Source: Lotus japonicus
Taxonomy: Eukaryota; Streptophyta; Magnoliopsida; Fabales; Fabaceae
Reading direction: 5' to 3'
Length of the DNA stretch: 64,000 nt
Assembly (NCBI RefSeq): GCF_012489685.1
Contig: NC_080046.1
Location: 64,185,984-64,249,983, forward strand
Made by a program: the position numbers and the translations under genes. Each line of letters opens with the position of its first letter. The first letter of the stretch is position 1. Below, piece after piece: positions 13,003 to 24,424 of this stretch. The notes beneath the pieces are model-generated. The model was not told the DNA's origin, did no database searches, and was given only the letters and a program-made list of their open reading frames with translations.

Positions 13003-14429
13003 GTTTTGTTGTTATTCAGAATTTCATGAATGCTACTATCCTTCTATGGAACCCCCCCCCCCCAATAGTTGAAGCGGTTACAATTCGTGATGGGTGAGTT
13101 GTATGTGTATAAAGACAGTACAATTTCCTCCACAGCATTGTTTGTTATACCATATTGCTTAATAATTTGTATGATTTGAATGATTATGATACAACAAGGT
13201 TGGCTCTTCATGGCATCGAGGCGGACATGCCATTGGCTGAATCGGAAGATGATGATGATGTTCACATACTAACTCAAGAGGAGGAGTTTTTAACTCTTTA
13301 TCCTAGGAAGGATCTGAAAGAGCTCAATGAGACTGAGGAGGTTGTTTTAACTTAATCACTCTTAGTTTGTAATTGATTCTTTCCATTTAAATTGAAATTT
13401 TATTATCAATTCATATCACTATTCACAGTTTATCACGAGTGCATTCTTTCATGTAGGATGGTGTGTTTACGGTTGTAGCACGAGTTACTAGCCTTGCTGA
13501 AGGGGAGAAGTGGTGGTACTCTGCATGCAGTTGCCACAAGGCAGTAACAACTGAGGATGGAACATTTTACTGTTCTGGATGCCGCAAACCTTTACTGTCC
13601 GTAACTCCTAGGTGATGCAGTGTTCTGGTTTTTATGATTTTGTTTTAAAATCATCAAACGCAGTTGTTGAACTAATTGTTTTCTATTTACTCTAATATCA
13701 GGCTCAAACTAAAGGTAGAAGTTGAGGATGCCTTTGATTGTGGTACATTTGTCATATTTGGCACTGATTGCCAACTACTTCTTAACAAATCATGCAAAGA
13801 GTTGGTCATGATCTCAAAGGTTTAATGTGATATATGAAGCATTTTTTATTGGAAGAGCTGGACATTACTTGCTATAACTTGTGCTCATAAGTTCTGACTA
13901 TATATTGTTTTTAGGCGAAGTCTCCATATGAATACCCGGCTGAGATTGAGACTATCATTGGTAGAGAACTCTTATTCAAAGCTGAGAAGTCAATTGGCCA
14001 TGGGACCAAGTTTGATGATTCGTACAAGGTTAAGAAAATATGTTCCTAATTCGCTGTGATTGAGAGTTTCAAGGACAAGTCAAAGGTTCAAACCCTAAGC
14101 AAGGTATTCATTTCACTATCTTGCATGATTATGTGCTGATTATTACTATGTTGATTAATATTACTCACTGTTTTGTTGTATTTGTTCTATTGGTTTAGAT
14201 GATCACTAAGGGTAAATTTCCAAAATCCAGTGGTGGAACTGATGATACAATTGGTGACTATTCTGCAAAGTTGTCCGAAATAGGACCCAATGTTGTTTCA
14301 CTTGATGAAATTTCCCCTCGAGAGGGATCTGTCGCATGCTCTTCAGTCCAAAGTGTTGGTAGTGATGTTAGTACTACAATGCCTGCTAAGAGAATGAAGC
14401 TGCGTTCTGTCAAGCTGGAGAAGGAGTAG
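13003..14429 (+). pseudogene. Replication protein A 70-kDa subunit-like gene, decayed
   Basis: Exon remnants read as the C-terminal part of an RPA1/RPA70-like single-stranded DNA-binding protein: 13003-13093 (weak), about 13137-13340, 13457-13611, 13702-13819, 13915-about 14103 and 14199-14429. The third carries the zinc-finger OB-fold signature (GEKWWYSACSCHK, then YCSGCRKPL: four cysteines). The fourth continues the OB fold. The last ends in a basic KRMKLRSVKLEKE tail, typical of the family. In the fifth remnant the reading frame hits TAA at 14047-14049 directly after KKIC and then continues with sensible coding sequence to a donor at about 14104. The first remnant holds a 12-C homopolymer (13052-13063). 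No N-terminal OB folds were found. Such RPA-like genes are common passengers of plant Helitrons, and a Helitron 3' end lies downstream at 15187. Confidence 0.75.
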
Positions 14430-15160
14430 AAGTTGCAGCTTACTAATTTTTTTAGTATAAGTTAGTATATGTTAGTAATTGAACCCATGTTCCTAGAAGT
14501 TAGTTTTTTGTAACCTACATGTGCCTTTATTATTTACTAATGCGTAGAATTTTTATATAGATATATATATATGGGGTTTGTGACATCCTTTGTCTTGATA
14601 GATTTGGTTTGGTTTGTAAGATGAGTTGATCTAAACTCATAGTTCACTCTTCACTTTTGTATTGACTTTTCATTAATCTTGATTAAGATCAGTTTTAGTA
14701 CAAAGCTTGCTCCAATTTGATTTTTTTCATTTTTTTATTAATTAGTTTTGTGTATGTCACTAATGCAGTCACTGTATATTCCTGGTTAGTAAATTGTTGA
14801 ATGCATTTACACAAACCGTGTCAAACAGCCACATCAATTTCTCCTTGCCACTTTGTCAATTGATCAATAAATTTTATTTTGTTATAGTATAAAGTTAATT
14901 ACAATTAAAAAACTCCGTAAAATACAACGAAAAAAGACTTTAAACATAATTTTACTACTACTACTATATATCTAAATCTATGCCTTAATTTAATTAAATT
15001 ATAAAATTACGTCTAACATGTTTGAGTATTGAAATGTATAATATGGTTCAAGTTTTTTTTGGTATTGTCAATGTCAACCACATAATGATGTTTATTGTAT
15101 AATGTGCATCATTTTTAAAAAACAATTTAATTAAATGTAATAAATTAAGAAATTAAACTT
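14430..15160. other. 3' flank of the RPA-like pseudogene, no gene
   Basis: Very AT-rich sequence with no coding signal. It would be the terminal part of the putative Helitron ending at 15187. A stretch at about 14,950-14,975 (repeated ACT followed by ATAT) resembles Helitron 5' leaders, but no clean TC terminus next to a host A could be assigned. Confidence 0.4.
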
Positions 15161-15187
15161 CCGTGCAACGCACGGGGATAATCCTAG
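15161..15187 (+). mobile_element. Helitron 3' terminus (hairpin plus CTAG)
   Basis: A GC-rich stem-loop CCGTGC-AAC-GCACGG (15161-15175) is followed after a short spacer by CTAG (15184-15187) and then T. This matches the diagnostic 3' end of plant Helitrons: a hairpin roughly 10-12 nt before CTRR, inserted at an AT dinucleotide. The surrounding sequence is AT-rich. The 5' end is not identified, so the element length is unknown. Confidence 0.78.
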
Positions 15188-16998
15188 TTAATTGAATTGC
15201 AGAAGATACAGCTATGATATATTGAGAGCTACATGAACAACCTGGCACTAACTAGTACAAAGGCTAATTACATTATACATTTTTGGAGGTCTAAATTTTA
15301 TCATAGTAGTTTTTATTTTCCCTTAACTTTATGATTTGCGGAACCTTCCAAGGTTTAGGTAGTTTTTTTTTTCCCTTTTCCATTCTCACCTACTATTTAA
15401 TTAAGGCATGTTATATTGAATAAGTGAAATTACTTTATGACATTAAAATTTCCCAATTGCAATAGTTGATACTTCAAAAAAGAAAGTGGGAAGTTGGAAC
15501 GCTGACTTTCTCTATTTTACTTGTTGGCTAGCTGTGGAGTGTGGACAGAGACTAAGAATAGAAGCCATTTGGCAGGCAGCCTCTTTCTTATCAGCCGTAA
15601 GGAAAATGTTATTTGCACATGCAATTTTTCCATATACAACAAATACACACAACGATGGCGGTTTTTAAGTGTTTCGTTAAAAATTGCTGCTAATATGTGT
15701 ATTTATTGTATGTTTACGAAAAATTGTATGTGCATGTATAAGAGCCATATATAAGGGTAATGATGTGAAAGGAAAATGCTCTCTTAATGTCTTTTCATCT
15801 TCTATCTCTAATGGGAGATAGGAATATAGAAAAGAGAGAGTAATCTGGTCAATGATATGATAGAAATTTATGAGAAAAATAGGAAGAAAAAAGAATGAGA
15901 ATCATATGTAAGAGAAATTGAGGTGTGAACCTATGTGAAAAATTGTTGGTCAAACCTACAAATACTACTATGATAAACTCACTCTTTCAACGTTCTTGTG
16001 TATGCATGTAGGCTGTGATTAGGAGATCTGACACTCTCTATGTTGATTGGCAATCATGACTTCCATGAGAGATAGTTACGTTATTACACAAGCCATTTAT
16101 TATAATGTAGTAATTATAATTTATGATTTCTAAAATATGAGTTGTAAAAACATCATATAGGTATGTCTTTTCATTTTATTTCAAGTCATATCTTATTTCT
16201 CTTTGATCAATGGCCTTTTCATTTTATAATGAGAATGTTTTTCCTTTGTTTGTGGTGACAAAAGCCATCATGCATGCACCATCAAGTGCAGCTAGCTAGA
16301 TATTCATTGATCTAATTTGAGAATAACCATCTTGCCATTGTAAATCATACATTCACTTCCAAACCTTCTTCTATGAAGTTTGATATAAACGCCACGCTTG
16401 CCGACCTTTGTTTCTTTTGCAGGCCGAGCCAACTTTCATATCTTGTTGTTGTCCCTTATATCCCTTTCTTAACGCAAGTCGACAACACAATACATTACAA
16501 CATTTTAATTTTTTAAGTGGTACGTATACTTATTGGGTGTGAGAATATGAATATTAAATCGAATTGTAAAGGATATAGCCAAGGCAAATATGAACAAGGA
16601 ATTGATTGTGCGCTTCTATTAGGTGAGTTACCATATTCTTAAATCATTGTTGCACACATCACCTGTGTGCAGTTATAGTTGTAAAGAATTTGGTAGTTAT
16701 ATATGAGGTCATATAGATTAAATCTCGTTATTGTCATTGAGCAGAAGACATAAAGTATACATGAAAAGATAAATTAGTCTCTAAAGATATTTTCATATTA
16801 TAAGATCCTGAATACGAAAATTATTCTAAACGTTTTTAAATGAAATTTTATCTGTCAGATTAACCTTTTAATATGAACTAGCTTGACTGACAAAATACAC
16901 ATTCAGTGACATTGAGCATGCATAATTTCAATTGTTCAGAGACTGATATAGCAAATCCTAAGTATTTTACAGATTACATTGACTTTTGAAAAGAACTA
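15188..16998. other. Intergenic, no gene recognised
   Basis: AT-rich spacer. Short open frames at 15486-15754 are not supported by composition, splice sites or any domain. Confidence 0.5.
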
Positions 16999-17824
16999 GG
17001 GTTAAAATATATAACCGTCCCTGAACTTTGAGCGAAATCTGAAAACCGTCCCTCGCCGGAAAATTATTTGAAATCCGTCCTCGTACTATCAAAAACAAAT
17101 TTGACCCATCCCTCCGGCCGTCTTAGCTCTGGCAAGAGCCATTTTTTATTTTTACTCATCCCTGAACTTTGAACAAAATTTGAAAACCGTCCCTTTTTTA
17201 TTTTTATTTTTATTTTTTAAAATTAAAATTCCCTAATTTCTAAGAATTAAATCTAATACCCTTTAATCTAAGCCCGAATTCCCAATTTAACCACAAATCC
17301 CTTAATCTAACCCTAACTCATCCCAATTTAACCACAATTCCCAAGTTCTCTTTCCTTCAGATCTTGTTTCTCTTCTCTTTTCTTTCTTCATCTTCATCTT
17401 CATCTCATTTCCCCCACCAACAACAACATCGTCTTCTTCTTGTTGTTGTTAGAAAAAATTCGCAATTTTAATTCTTAGAAATTAGGGAATTTTCAGATTT
17501 CGCTCAAAGTTCAGATTTCAAATTAGGAAATTTTAATTCTTAGAAATTAGGGAATTTTCAAATTAGGTAGATTTAAATTTAATTCTTAGAAATTAGGGAA
17601 TTTTAATTTTAAAAAATAAAAATAAAAAAGGACGGCTTTCAGATTTCACTCAAAGTTCAGGGATGGGTAAAAATAAAAAAATGACTCTTGCCGGAGCTAA
17701 GGCGGCCGGAGGGATGGGTCAAATTTGTTTTTGATAGTACGAGGACGGATTTCAGATAGTTTTCCGACGAGGGACGGTTTTCAGATTTCGTTCAAAGTTC
17801 AGGGACTGTTATATATTTTAACCC
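16999..17824. mobile_element. Foldback MULE-type element, 826 bp
   Basis: Terminal inverted repeats begin GGGTTAAAATATATAAC and extend more than 100 bp inward. Further internal inverted segments around ATTCTTAGAAATTAGGGAAT are repeated on both sides of the centre. Flanks are the perfect 9-bp direct repeat AAAGAACTA (16990-16998 and 17825-17833). The middle holds a CT-rich tract (about 17,345-17,405). There is no transposase coding. The 9-bp target duplication and GGGTTAA end point to a non-autonomous Mutator-like element. Confidence 0.88.
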
Positions 17825-17833
17825 AAAGAACTA

Positions 17834-18726
17834 TTCAAAACACAACTATAGTAGTAGTGTACATCAATTAACAAAAAGATGAGACTATGAAATGATAAAT
17901 CCAAATATCAAATTTAGACCAAGGAACACATGGTCAAGTTGTTCAAACTTATCATAATTTGACGAATTCTTAAAAATAGTGTGTGATAAAGAAGGGAGTC
18001 TCAAACATTATCCAAGTGCACTTAAGTCAACAACACTGCCAACATAATCTACCAAAAATTCAAGCAAATAAGTAATCTTCTTTTGCAAAGACTTGTACTA
18101 TGCCATGATGAATAATAAAAGTCTAGCGTACAACTTAAGTTAGAGAGGTTACTCAAGAAGGTAAGAAAACGTGAATCTCGTTATTTTATGATCTAACAAA
18201 AACTATATCAAATTACAGTTTGGAATCAAAAGTTAAAACGTGATTCAAGTAGAATTTTTTTATCTAACTTTTATCTTCCAAGTGGAAAAAATAAAACATA
18301 AATCAAGTTATTTCAAAGCACCTGTAACAAAAACTTCATAAAATTAAAGTTCATTCAAAATGACGTTTCATAAACCATCATCCAAACATCACTCATATGA
18401 TACCTTCACAATCTGCTCTCGTTGCATTTGCTAAAGGCACCACCCTAGCAACAAAAGTTGGCCATGAAGCCGGATATTAACGAAGGGGGAGAGAGAGCGC
18501 AAAATTGTTTCCCTTCGCTTAATGTGAAGTAAAGAGTTTATATAATTAAAATTTCAAGCAACATAACACGGGGTGCGAATAATTGCATTACATACTAGCA
18601 TATTACCAAGTTGGAATGTAAACACCTGTTAAGATCCATTATAAAGCTAAATGGACACAATGTTGAAGTGTAGTGAGAGCATATATTCCTCCCTATCAAC
18701 TAGAATGAAGCTAGGTCACACGAAAT
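17834..18726. other. Intergenic, no gene recognised
   Basis: AT-rich sequence. The part closest to 18727 is expected to be the 3' UTR of the HASPP28-like gene on the minus strand. Confidence 0.5.
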
Positions 18727-21002
18727 TCACTTGCGTGCTTCAGACTTCTTCTGCTCTTTGGCTGAAATAGATTTAATCATCAGTTCCAAACTTTTGGACA
18801 TCAGAATAAAGTAAGTAGAACAAACAGTATTTAGAGCTTACCAGCTTTCTCCTCTTCTCGCTTTTTAGCAGCTTCTGCCCTTTGCTGGCGGATAAGAGCT
18901 AAACGGTCTGCATGATACAGAAATTAAACATTAATAATCAAAGTAGTGCTTCTTCGTGCAGAGCATACTTTATTGTGCTTAACCCAAACTGCTTATGCAT
19001 AGTACCAATCAATCAATAGTTACAAGTGGAATAATATCAAATGGCTTAAGGGAGAAAAAGAAAAAGCACAATCTCAGAAGCAACTGGTACCTAAGTCTTT
19101 TCTGGCTTGTTCTGTTTTTCCTTGCTCTTGCAGCCTCATATAGCGCTCATGAGCTCTCTGTTTTTCTATCTCCTCTCTGCGGAAAGGTGGGAAAATTCAG
19201 AGATATTCAGATTTCAGAAAACATGTTGATACAAAGTTACAATTTAAATATCTACCCAATGTAACTAAAGCCTAAAGGAAGTAGATGAAAAAGAAAGTTC
19301 AGCTCCCTTTAAAAGAAGTAACATCATTTTTAAGTGCATGCCTAGACAAAAACAAAAAGAAAGGCAGCAAACCTTTCACGCCTTGAAAGTTCAGTTGTTT
19401 TTTCAATCTGCATCAACACAAAAAAAAAGAGTTATTCTTCAAACCTGCTATGAAGATGTGTGTAAGGACCAATAATGAAAAGCTGAACTCACATCAACAT
19501 CTCTAGCTTTCACGTTCTTAGGCTTGACCAAGTTAGGATTTTCAATCTCAATAATCCCTTGGGTACCTTTATTCTTCTGCATACATTATATGGCAACAAG
19601 GCAGTCAATATCATATTGATGAGGGTAGACCATAAAGACAAAAATATCGAAATGAACTACTGAAGAGAGAAGAACTTCAACTCCATTTATATTAGTCATG
19701 ATTTTGAGATACTAACTTTAGTTTCCTCTTCAGATTCTTCTTCAGATTCATCCTCAGATACTTGCTCAGGGTCTTCCTCCTCGTGCTCAGCTTCTTTCTA
19801 ATAAGGTCGTAAAGAGGATGACAATGTAAATTAACACATGCCAAGCACAAAAAAATTAAACCGTTACCGTAGACAATATAAACAAAAGTATCCTGTGTGT
19901 AAGTGATCACTTGAAGAGAGAAGAGCAAAAGTAGGAAGAGAAAAGGAGGCAGAAAAAAACCTGTCTAAACGATTTAGGACGGTTAGAGGTTCCAGCAACT
20001 GCAATAGTCAAAAGAAACATGAAGTTTTCAGAGGTGTTTTCTTTGTTCTTATCCTTTTACAATTACAAAATGACATTTTCTATTTCTTTTCTTCAGAGGG
20101 AAGGGGGCAAAAAGGGTTTGGGCATTAATAAGAACTTTTACAGCTGCTAAGTGACAGAATCAATAATAATGTACCAAATCCCTCCACATAGTATTTTGAT
20201 ACTAGACGAGACCTATACGTAAAAGTCAGAACACAATAACAAATATTTGATTGTCCAATACCACCCCAGCGTCTAGAGAGCTGAAACAATCTTTTAAAAG
20301 TAATCACCGGAATGAACAAATACAGATATTATAAAGTTCCTCCACACATTTTCCTTTGGCAACTGTAGGATCTACAACCACTTTCTAGAACTGATTAAAA
20401 TAATTGGCTTCGAGTCCCTATCTGATTTATTTGTTCCCCATCAACAACCCAAGCCAATACAACAGTCTGCTTTTAAAATGGTTAACAACTCTACAAATTA
20501 ATTGTATCAACAAATTGTTTTCAAGTTCTCCAACCTTTTCTTATCTCTAGATTCTCTACTAAGAGCCCGTTCGTCTACGCACTCGTTGAAGCTTATCTAG
20601 TAGAAAGAAAACTCACTAGATAAGCTTCAATAAGTGCTTTATAGTTTGCATCCAATCCAAACAGATTGTAAACCCACAAACACGAACAGATATATAATAT
20701 ATCTTTGAAGTTATAGTCCATAAACTCCTAATAACTCATGCCTATTTCAACTAATTCCACAAGAAACACAGTAACTTGAACTCAGTTACTGAAATGGCAG
20801 ATCTAATTTCATTTTTCACATGAAACACAGAATCCAATTTCACAATCAACAACGTGATAGGATTTAGCATTAAGGAGATGAAATGGAATGAAAGAGAGCA
20901 TGCAGAAATTGGGGGTGATGAAAAGAAGGGCTTACGCATGTCCTCCGGGGTGGAAAACTGGCGGCGACCGGTGGGCTTGGCCTTGAATTTTCCTCTTCCC
21001 AT
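18727..21002 (-). CDS. HASPP28/PDAP1-like acid-stable phosphoprotein
   Basis: Eight exons encode 163 residues: 21002-20936, 19998-19961, 19797-19717, 19576-19493, 19407-19373, 19176-19091, 18907-18842, 18761-18727. All are in frame with GT-AG junctions. The protein begins MGRGKFKAKPTGRRQFS, followed by an LAGTS segment, an acidic Glu/Ser stretch of casein-kinase-2 type (about 37-62), an IEIENPNLVKPKNVKA segment and a highly charged helical C-terminus (TELSRREREE, then HERYMRLQEQGKTEQARKDL and RLALIRQQR). This order matches the family known in animals as 28-kDa heat- and acid-stable phosphoprotein (PDGFA-associated protein 1). Its molecular role in plants is poorly defined; an RNA-associated role is only suggested. 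The first intron is about 0.9 kb and two exons are 35 nt. Confidence 0.93.
20563..20663. repeat. Hairpin MITE fragment (hAT-like) in HASPP28 intron 1
   Basis: A near-perfect stem formed by GAAGCTTATCTAG and CTAGATAAGCTTC, with outer parts AAGAGCCCGTTCG and the complement of CATCCAATCC extending the match imperfectly. The composition resembles the AGCTTAT-rich MITEs common in legumes. No target duplication was assigned. Confidence 0.5.
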
Positions 21003-21855
21003 CGTGAAGAATTCGATTCAATTCAATTTGCAGCAACGCTACTTGCGAATCGAATTGTGTTGCTTTGTTATATGCAAAGCAAAATTCGCAGATTGAATTT
21101 GGCGTGCGTTTTTTTGATAACAACGTAAGTGGATGCGCTTTCACTTTATTATTATATTTATTCACTCCAAAAACCCTACTTAAATTTCGATCATTTTTTT
21201 TTTGTTCACTTCTCATTTTTGTTGTCATATATCTTTTTATTTGTTCAATTTTTCTCATAAATTGAGGCTCTTTATTTTTTATATTGAGACTCTTTATTTT
21301 TAAAATCAAGTAAATATGTTGTTATTGTGATTTTTTTGTACTAGAACTCTTAAAACTTATTTTCTATAAATAAATTATTTAAGGATTGTTTATGGATTGA
21401 AAATGTGAATAATGTTAAAAGTTTAAATATAAAAAAACTAATTGGTTAACGGTGTGCATCATCATTTTTCTCTAATTTAAAATAGTAAATAAAAGTTATA
21501 GATTTTTTTGTTACATTTAGGATAAGAGAAACAAGACAATTTAAGTAAATCTTGACAAAAGAAATAATAAAATAATGAGCAACCTCCAAATACTTGAATG
21601 CTTAAAGTAAACTATAGTTCTTTTTTTTTTGGTTATGAACAACTCTTTCCTCCAATTCTATGATCTATAATGTTGGGCTAGTTCATATAGACCCAGAAAC
21701 CCAGATTGAAAAGCCCAGGTTTATACGACACCGTATCAATCTTCAACCTAACCTAACAACCTCTTCTTCCTTCCTTGTCTCTGAATCGTATCGAAGCTGA
21801 GGAACTTCACAGAATTTCTTTGCTCAGATCAGACTTCAGAGTTCACACATTGCCA
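21003..21855. promoter_or_regulatory. Divergent intergenic region and 5' UTR exon of the bL31 gene
   Basis: About 0.7 kb separates the divergently transcribed HASPP28-like and bL31-type genes. The start of the plus-strand transcript is probably near 21,740. The leader is CT-rich, and a donor at 21856 (CCA|GTAAGTG) starts a 5' UTR intron that ends at 22155 (GGCAG), four bases before the start codon. No TATA box was assigned with confidence. Confidence 0.45.
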
Positions 21856-22158
21856 GTAAGTGTACCAATCCTTTTCTTTCATTCGTATACAAGCTCTTGC
21901 AATTCCACACGAAAGCTCAGTTTTTAATTTAATTGTAACTGTATGTAAAAAGAGGGAAAATTCATGTGTTTTTATCTGGATAGCAATAAATTTGCAAACT
22001 TTTTGCCTTCAATTTACTGACCCAGAATTTAGTTTGATCCATTTTTCTTAGTTTGTCTTTTTAATTTCAAAATGAAACCAGTTTTTGCTGCTTAGCCTTG
22101 CGTACCAAGTGTTTGATGAAATGTGTGTGATGATGATGAGGTTGTGAATGGGCAGGAA

Positions 22159-22365
22159 ATGAAGAAAGGGGTTCATCCACAGAAGCAATGGATATCGTAT
22201 GTCACACAAACGGGGAGATTGATGCATGTGATGATGACAAAGATACACCCTGTTGGTAAAGTCTACCACTTCCGAGCTAAGCGTCAAATGGCTGAGAGTT
22301 TGGGACAGATTGCCAAGTTCAGACGCCGTTTCGGGCTAGAAAACCCAGAAGCTGATAAGAAATAA
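22159..22365 (+). CDS. bL31-type ribosomal protein, probably organellar
   Basis: A 68-residue ORF starting MKKGVHPQKQWISYVTQTGR, immediately downstream of a likely 5' UTR intron acceptor (GGCAG at 22151-22155). The longer open frame to 22123 lies inside that intron, so the start at 22159 is preferred. The protein is basic and ends in KRRF-type and acidic residues. The MKKGIHP-like opening is characteristic of bacterial-type L31. The plant form here (HVMMTKIHPVGKVYHF, then KRQMAESLGQIAKF) is a recognised short L31-like protein. It would sit in the large subunit of an organellar ribosome, and mitochondrial location is my inference. There is no obvious separate presequence. It is convergent with the UGT gene downstream. 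Confidence 0.82.
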   Translation: MKKGVHPQKQWISYVTQTGRLMHVMMTKIHPVGKVYHFRAKRQMAESLGQIAKFRRRFGLENPEADKK

Positions 22366-23053
22366 CTCTGTCCAGCGAGTAGAGGGAAGTTTGGTTTGTT
22401 GTTTCATTCAAGTTTGTGGAAAATAACAGTGAAATAGTGATACTCTGAAGCAGGGTTTTTTCTTTTTGTAGCATTGGATGTATCTGGTTAAACTGAGGAA
22501 GTTTGTCCTTCTTCAACTCCTAGTTTGCTATCAAGTGATGATTTCACCGGTTGAATTTTGCTGGTGGATTTTTTCAGTACAAGTTGAAGTATTAAATATT
22601 ACCCTTTTCCTTAAATTCTTTCTATTTTGTATTCTTTATAAATATCCATGAATAGCTTGTTAGCATTACTTTAAAATGAATAACCTTTTCCAGTGATTAT
22701 TTGTTTCTCTAGCATAAACATTGCTGGAAACAGGCCCCCCCATCAATATGACCTTACTTTTAACTTCATCATATACTACTGTCTCCATTGCATGCATTTG
22801 CCTATTTGTATGTTTTTAAGATGTTCAAGAACTCAATTATGCTACAATGTTTCTTGTGTTTCATTTATAGCTCATAATAAACTTACCAGCAGCAGAATAA
22901 CCTACCTACACATTCAGCTTATACACCAAAGTTAAAATATCGAAAAATAGAAATCAGTTCAGCTATGTGATTATCATTCGTATGCACTCTATCATCATAC
23001 TTAATGCTTCTTGAATAACCTCGTGACTTCCAAAACTCTTAATACTTTCTGAA
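22366..23053. other. Convergent 3' region between bL31 and UGT genes
   Basis: About 690 bp holding the two 3' UTRs. No additional gene is supported; open frames at 22693-22935 and 22963-23148 lack any coding feature. Confidence 0.5.
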
Positions 23054-24424
23054 TCAAGATTTGAACAGACTATGCAGCTTCTGAACCAAATCATCAACAT
23101 AAGAGTTTTCCAGCCCCTTACTGAGCAAGAACTCCCTCCATTTAGCATGATTAGTCCTCACCACTTGACCCACTTCACTATCGCTGTCCATTAGGGTTCT
23201 CACTACTTTGCACACATCTTCTTTGGTAAATAGTCCATCTTCACCACTCCTCTTAACCTCCACTCCTACTTTTAAATCTCCACTCATTATTCTTGCATTA
23301 ATAAATTGATCTCCTGCATGGGGAAGCAGTACCAACTGGCACTCATTGACCATAGCCTCTGTTAATGACCCAGAACCGCAATGAGTCACAAAGCAACCTA
23401 CAGATGAGTGGCTCAAGATCAGTTGTTGTTGAACCCAATCCCCTTGCACCACCCCTCTTCCCTTTGTTCTCTCTTGAAATCCTTCAGGCAAAGCTGATTC
23501 CATTGTTTCAGCTCCTACAGGCGGTTTCAAGGCAGCTAGAAAAGGCATTCCTGTAAGTTCAAACCCCAATAATAGTTCCTGAAATTGATTACTCTTCAAT
23601 ATGCACTCGCTTCCAAATGCACAAAAAATAACTGTTTTGGATTTGAAGCTTCCTAGCCAAGACTCCCATTTTGATTCCAAAGTTGATGTTGGAATGTCTG
23701 GCAAAACTGGTCCTGCCAAAAATACTTGCTTTCTCATTTGGTTTTCAAGATACTCACAATAAGGGCCTTCCATTTCTCTGCAAGTTTTGAAAACAATAGC
23801 ATCACAGCTCGTGAAAGAGATCAGTTGGCGTTGCCTAAATGAAACACCTTTGCCATAATCCTTTATAGTGGCAGTGGCTAACCCTCTTGCTTCATGCGGT
23901 TGTAGCCTGATGGCTGATGGTGGAAAGTTTGGTGGAGGATCTCTAAGATCAGCTTCTGTTAATAAATGGAGTTTTCTTTCTGGGCTGATCAGATACCCTA
24001 CGGTGGCTGGGCTAATTGTGCAGTAATGTAAAGCCTTCATGCCTAACCTGCTTGCTAATGCAGGTAACCAATATGTGAAATCAAAGAATACCATATGGGG
24101 TCTAAGCTCTCTCAGAGAAACTTCAATGGCAGGCTCAGTGAGGTCCATTGCTGTCATGAGAAGGGAATGCACTGAGAAAGGAAGGTCTGCAGTTGTTTCA
24201 GAGCCAGTAGGGAGGCCATCCACATGTGGTATGGTGATTGGAATGAAGGATATGAGATCTGGGTGGAGATTGAAATGCTCCAATTTGGGTATGGTGTTTC
24301 TAGGCATGAGAAATGAGATCTTGTGGCCTCTCTCAGCAAGTTTGTTGGATATGTGAAGGTATGAGGTGAGATGGCCTAAAGCAAACCATGGATACATTGC
24401 AATGTGAAAGGTGTTGACACCCAT
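23054..24424 (-). CDS. UDP-glycosyltransferase, UGT79-like (GT1 family)
   Basis: A single-exon gene of 456 residues. The start is MGVNTFHIAMYPWF at 24424; the frame is open 31 codons further up, but that part has no family similarity. The N-terminal acceptor domain has the expected catalytic His (H18 in PWFALGH) and a DFTYWLP segment. The PSPG sugar-donor box is exactly 44 residues, 330-373, starting WVQQQLILSH and ending AGDQ. It holds HCGSGSLTE where most plant UGTs have HCGWNSxxE. That variant, and the PWFAxGH opening, are typical of the UGT79/91-type clade whose members add a sugar to the sugar of flavonoid or anthocyanin glycosides. The terminal Gln often accompanies UDP-glucose or xylose use, but donor and acceptor cannot be fixed from sequence. 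The enzyme is cytosolic, with no signal peptide. Confidence 0.93.
   Translation of the reverse strand: MGVNTFHIAMYPWFALGHLTSYLHISNKLAERGHKISFLMPRNTIPKLEHFNLHPDLISFIPITIPHVDGLPTGSETTADLPFSVHSLLMTAMDLTEPAIEVSLRELRPHMVFFDFTYWLPALASRLGMKALHYCTISPATVGYLISPERKLHLLTEADLRDPPPNFPPSAIRLQPHEARGLATATIKDYGKGVSFRQRQLISFTSCDAIVFKTCREMEGPYCEYLENQMRKQVFLAGPVLPDIPTSTLESKWESWLGSFKSKTVIFCAFGSECILKSNQFQELLLGFELTGMPFLAALKPPVGAETMESALPEGFQERTKGRGVVQGDWVQQQLILSHSSVGCFVTHCGSGSLTEAMVNECQLVLLPHAGDQFINARIMSGDLKVGVEVKRSGEDGLFTKEDVCKVVRTLMDSDSEVGQVVRTNHAKWREFLLSKGLENSYVDDLVQKLHSLFKS

Noticed and set aside
14940..14980. Candidate Helitron 5' end (repeated ACT then ATATATC)
   Set aside because: Does not begin with TC after a host A; no second copy available to confirm.
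19300..19325. Resemblance to miR319 core (AGTTCAGCTCCCTTT)
   Set aside because: Short chance match inside a HASPP28 intron without a foldback.
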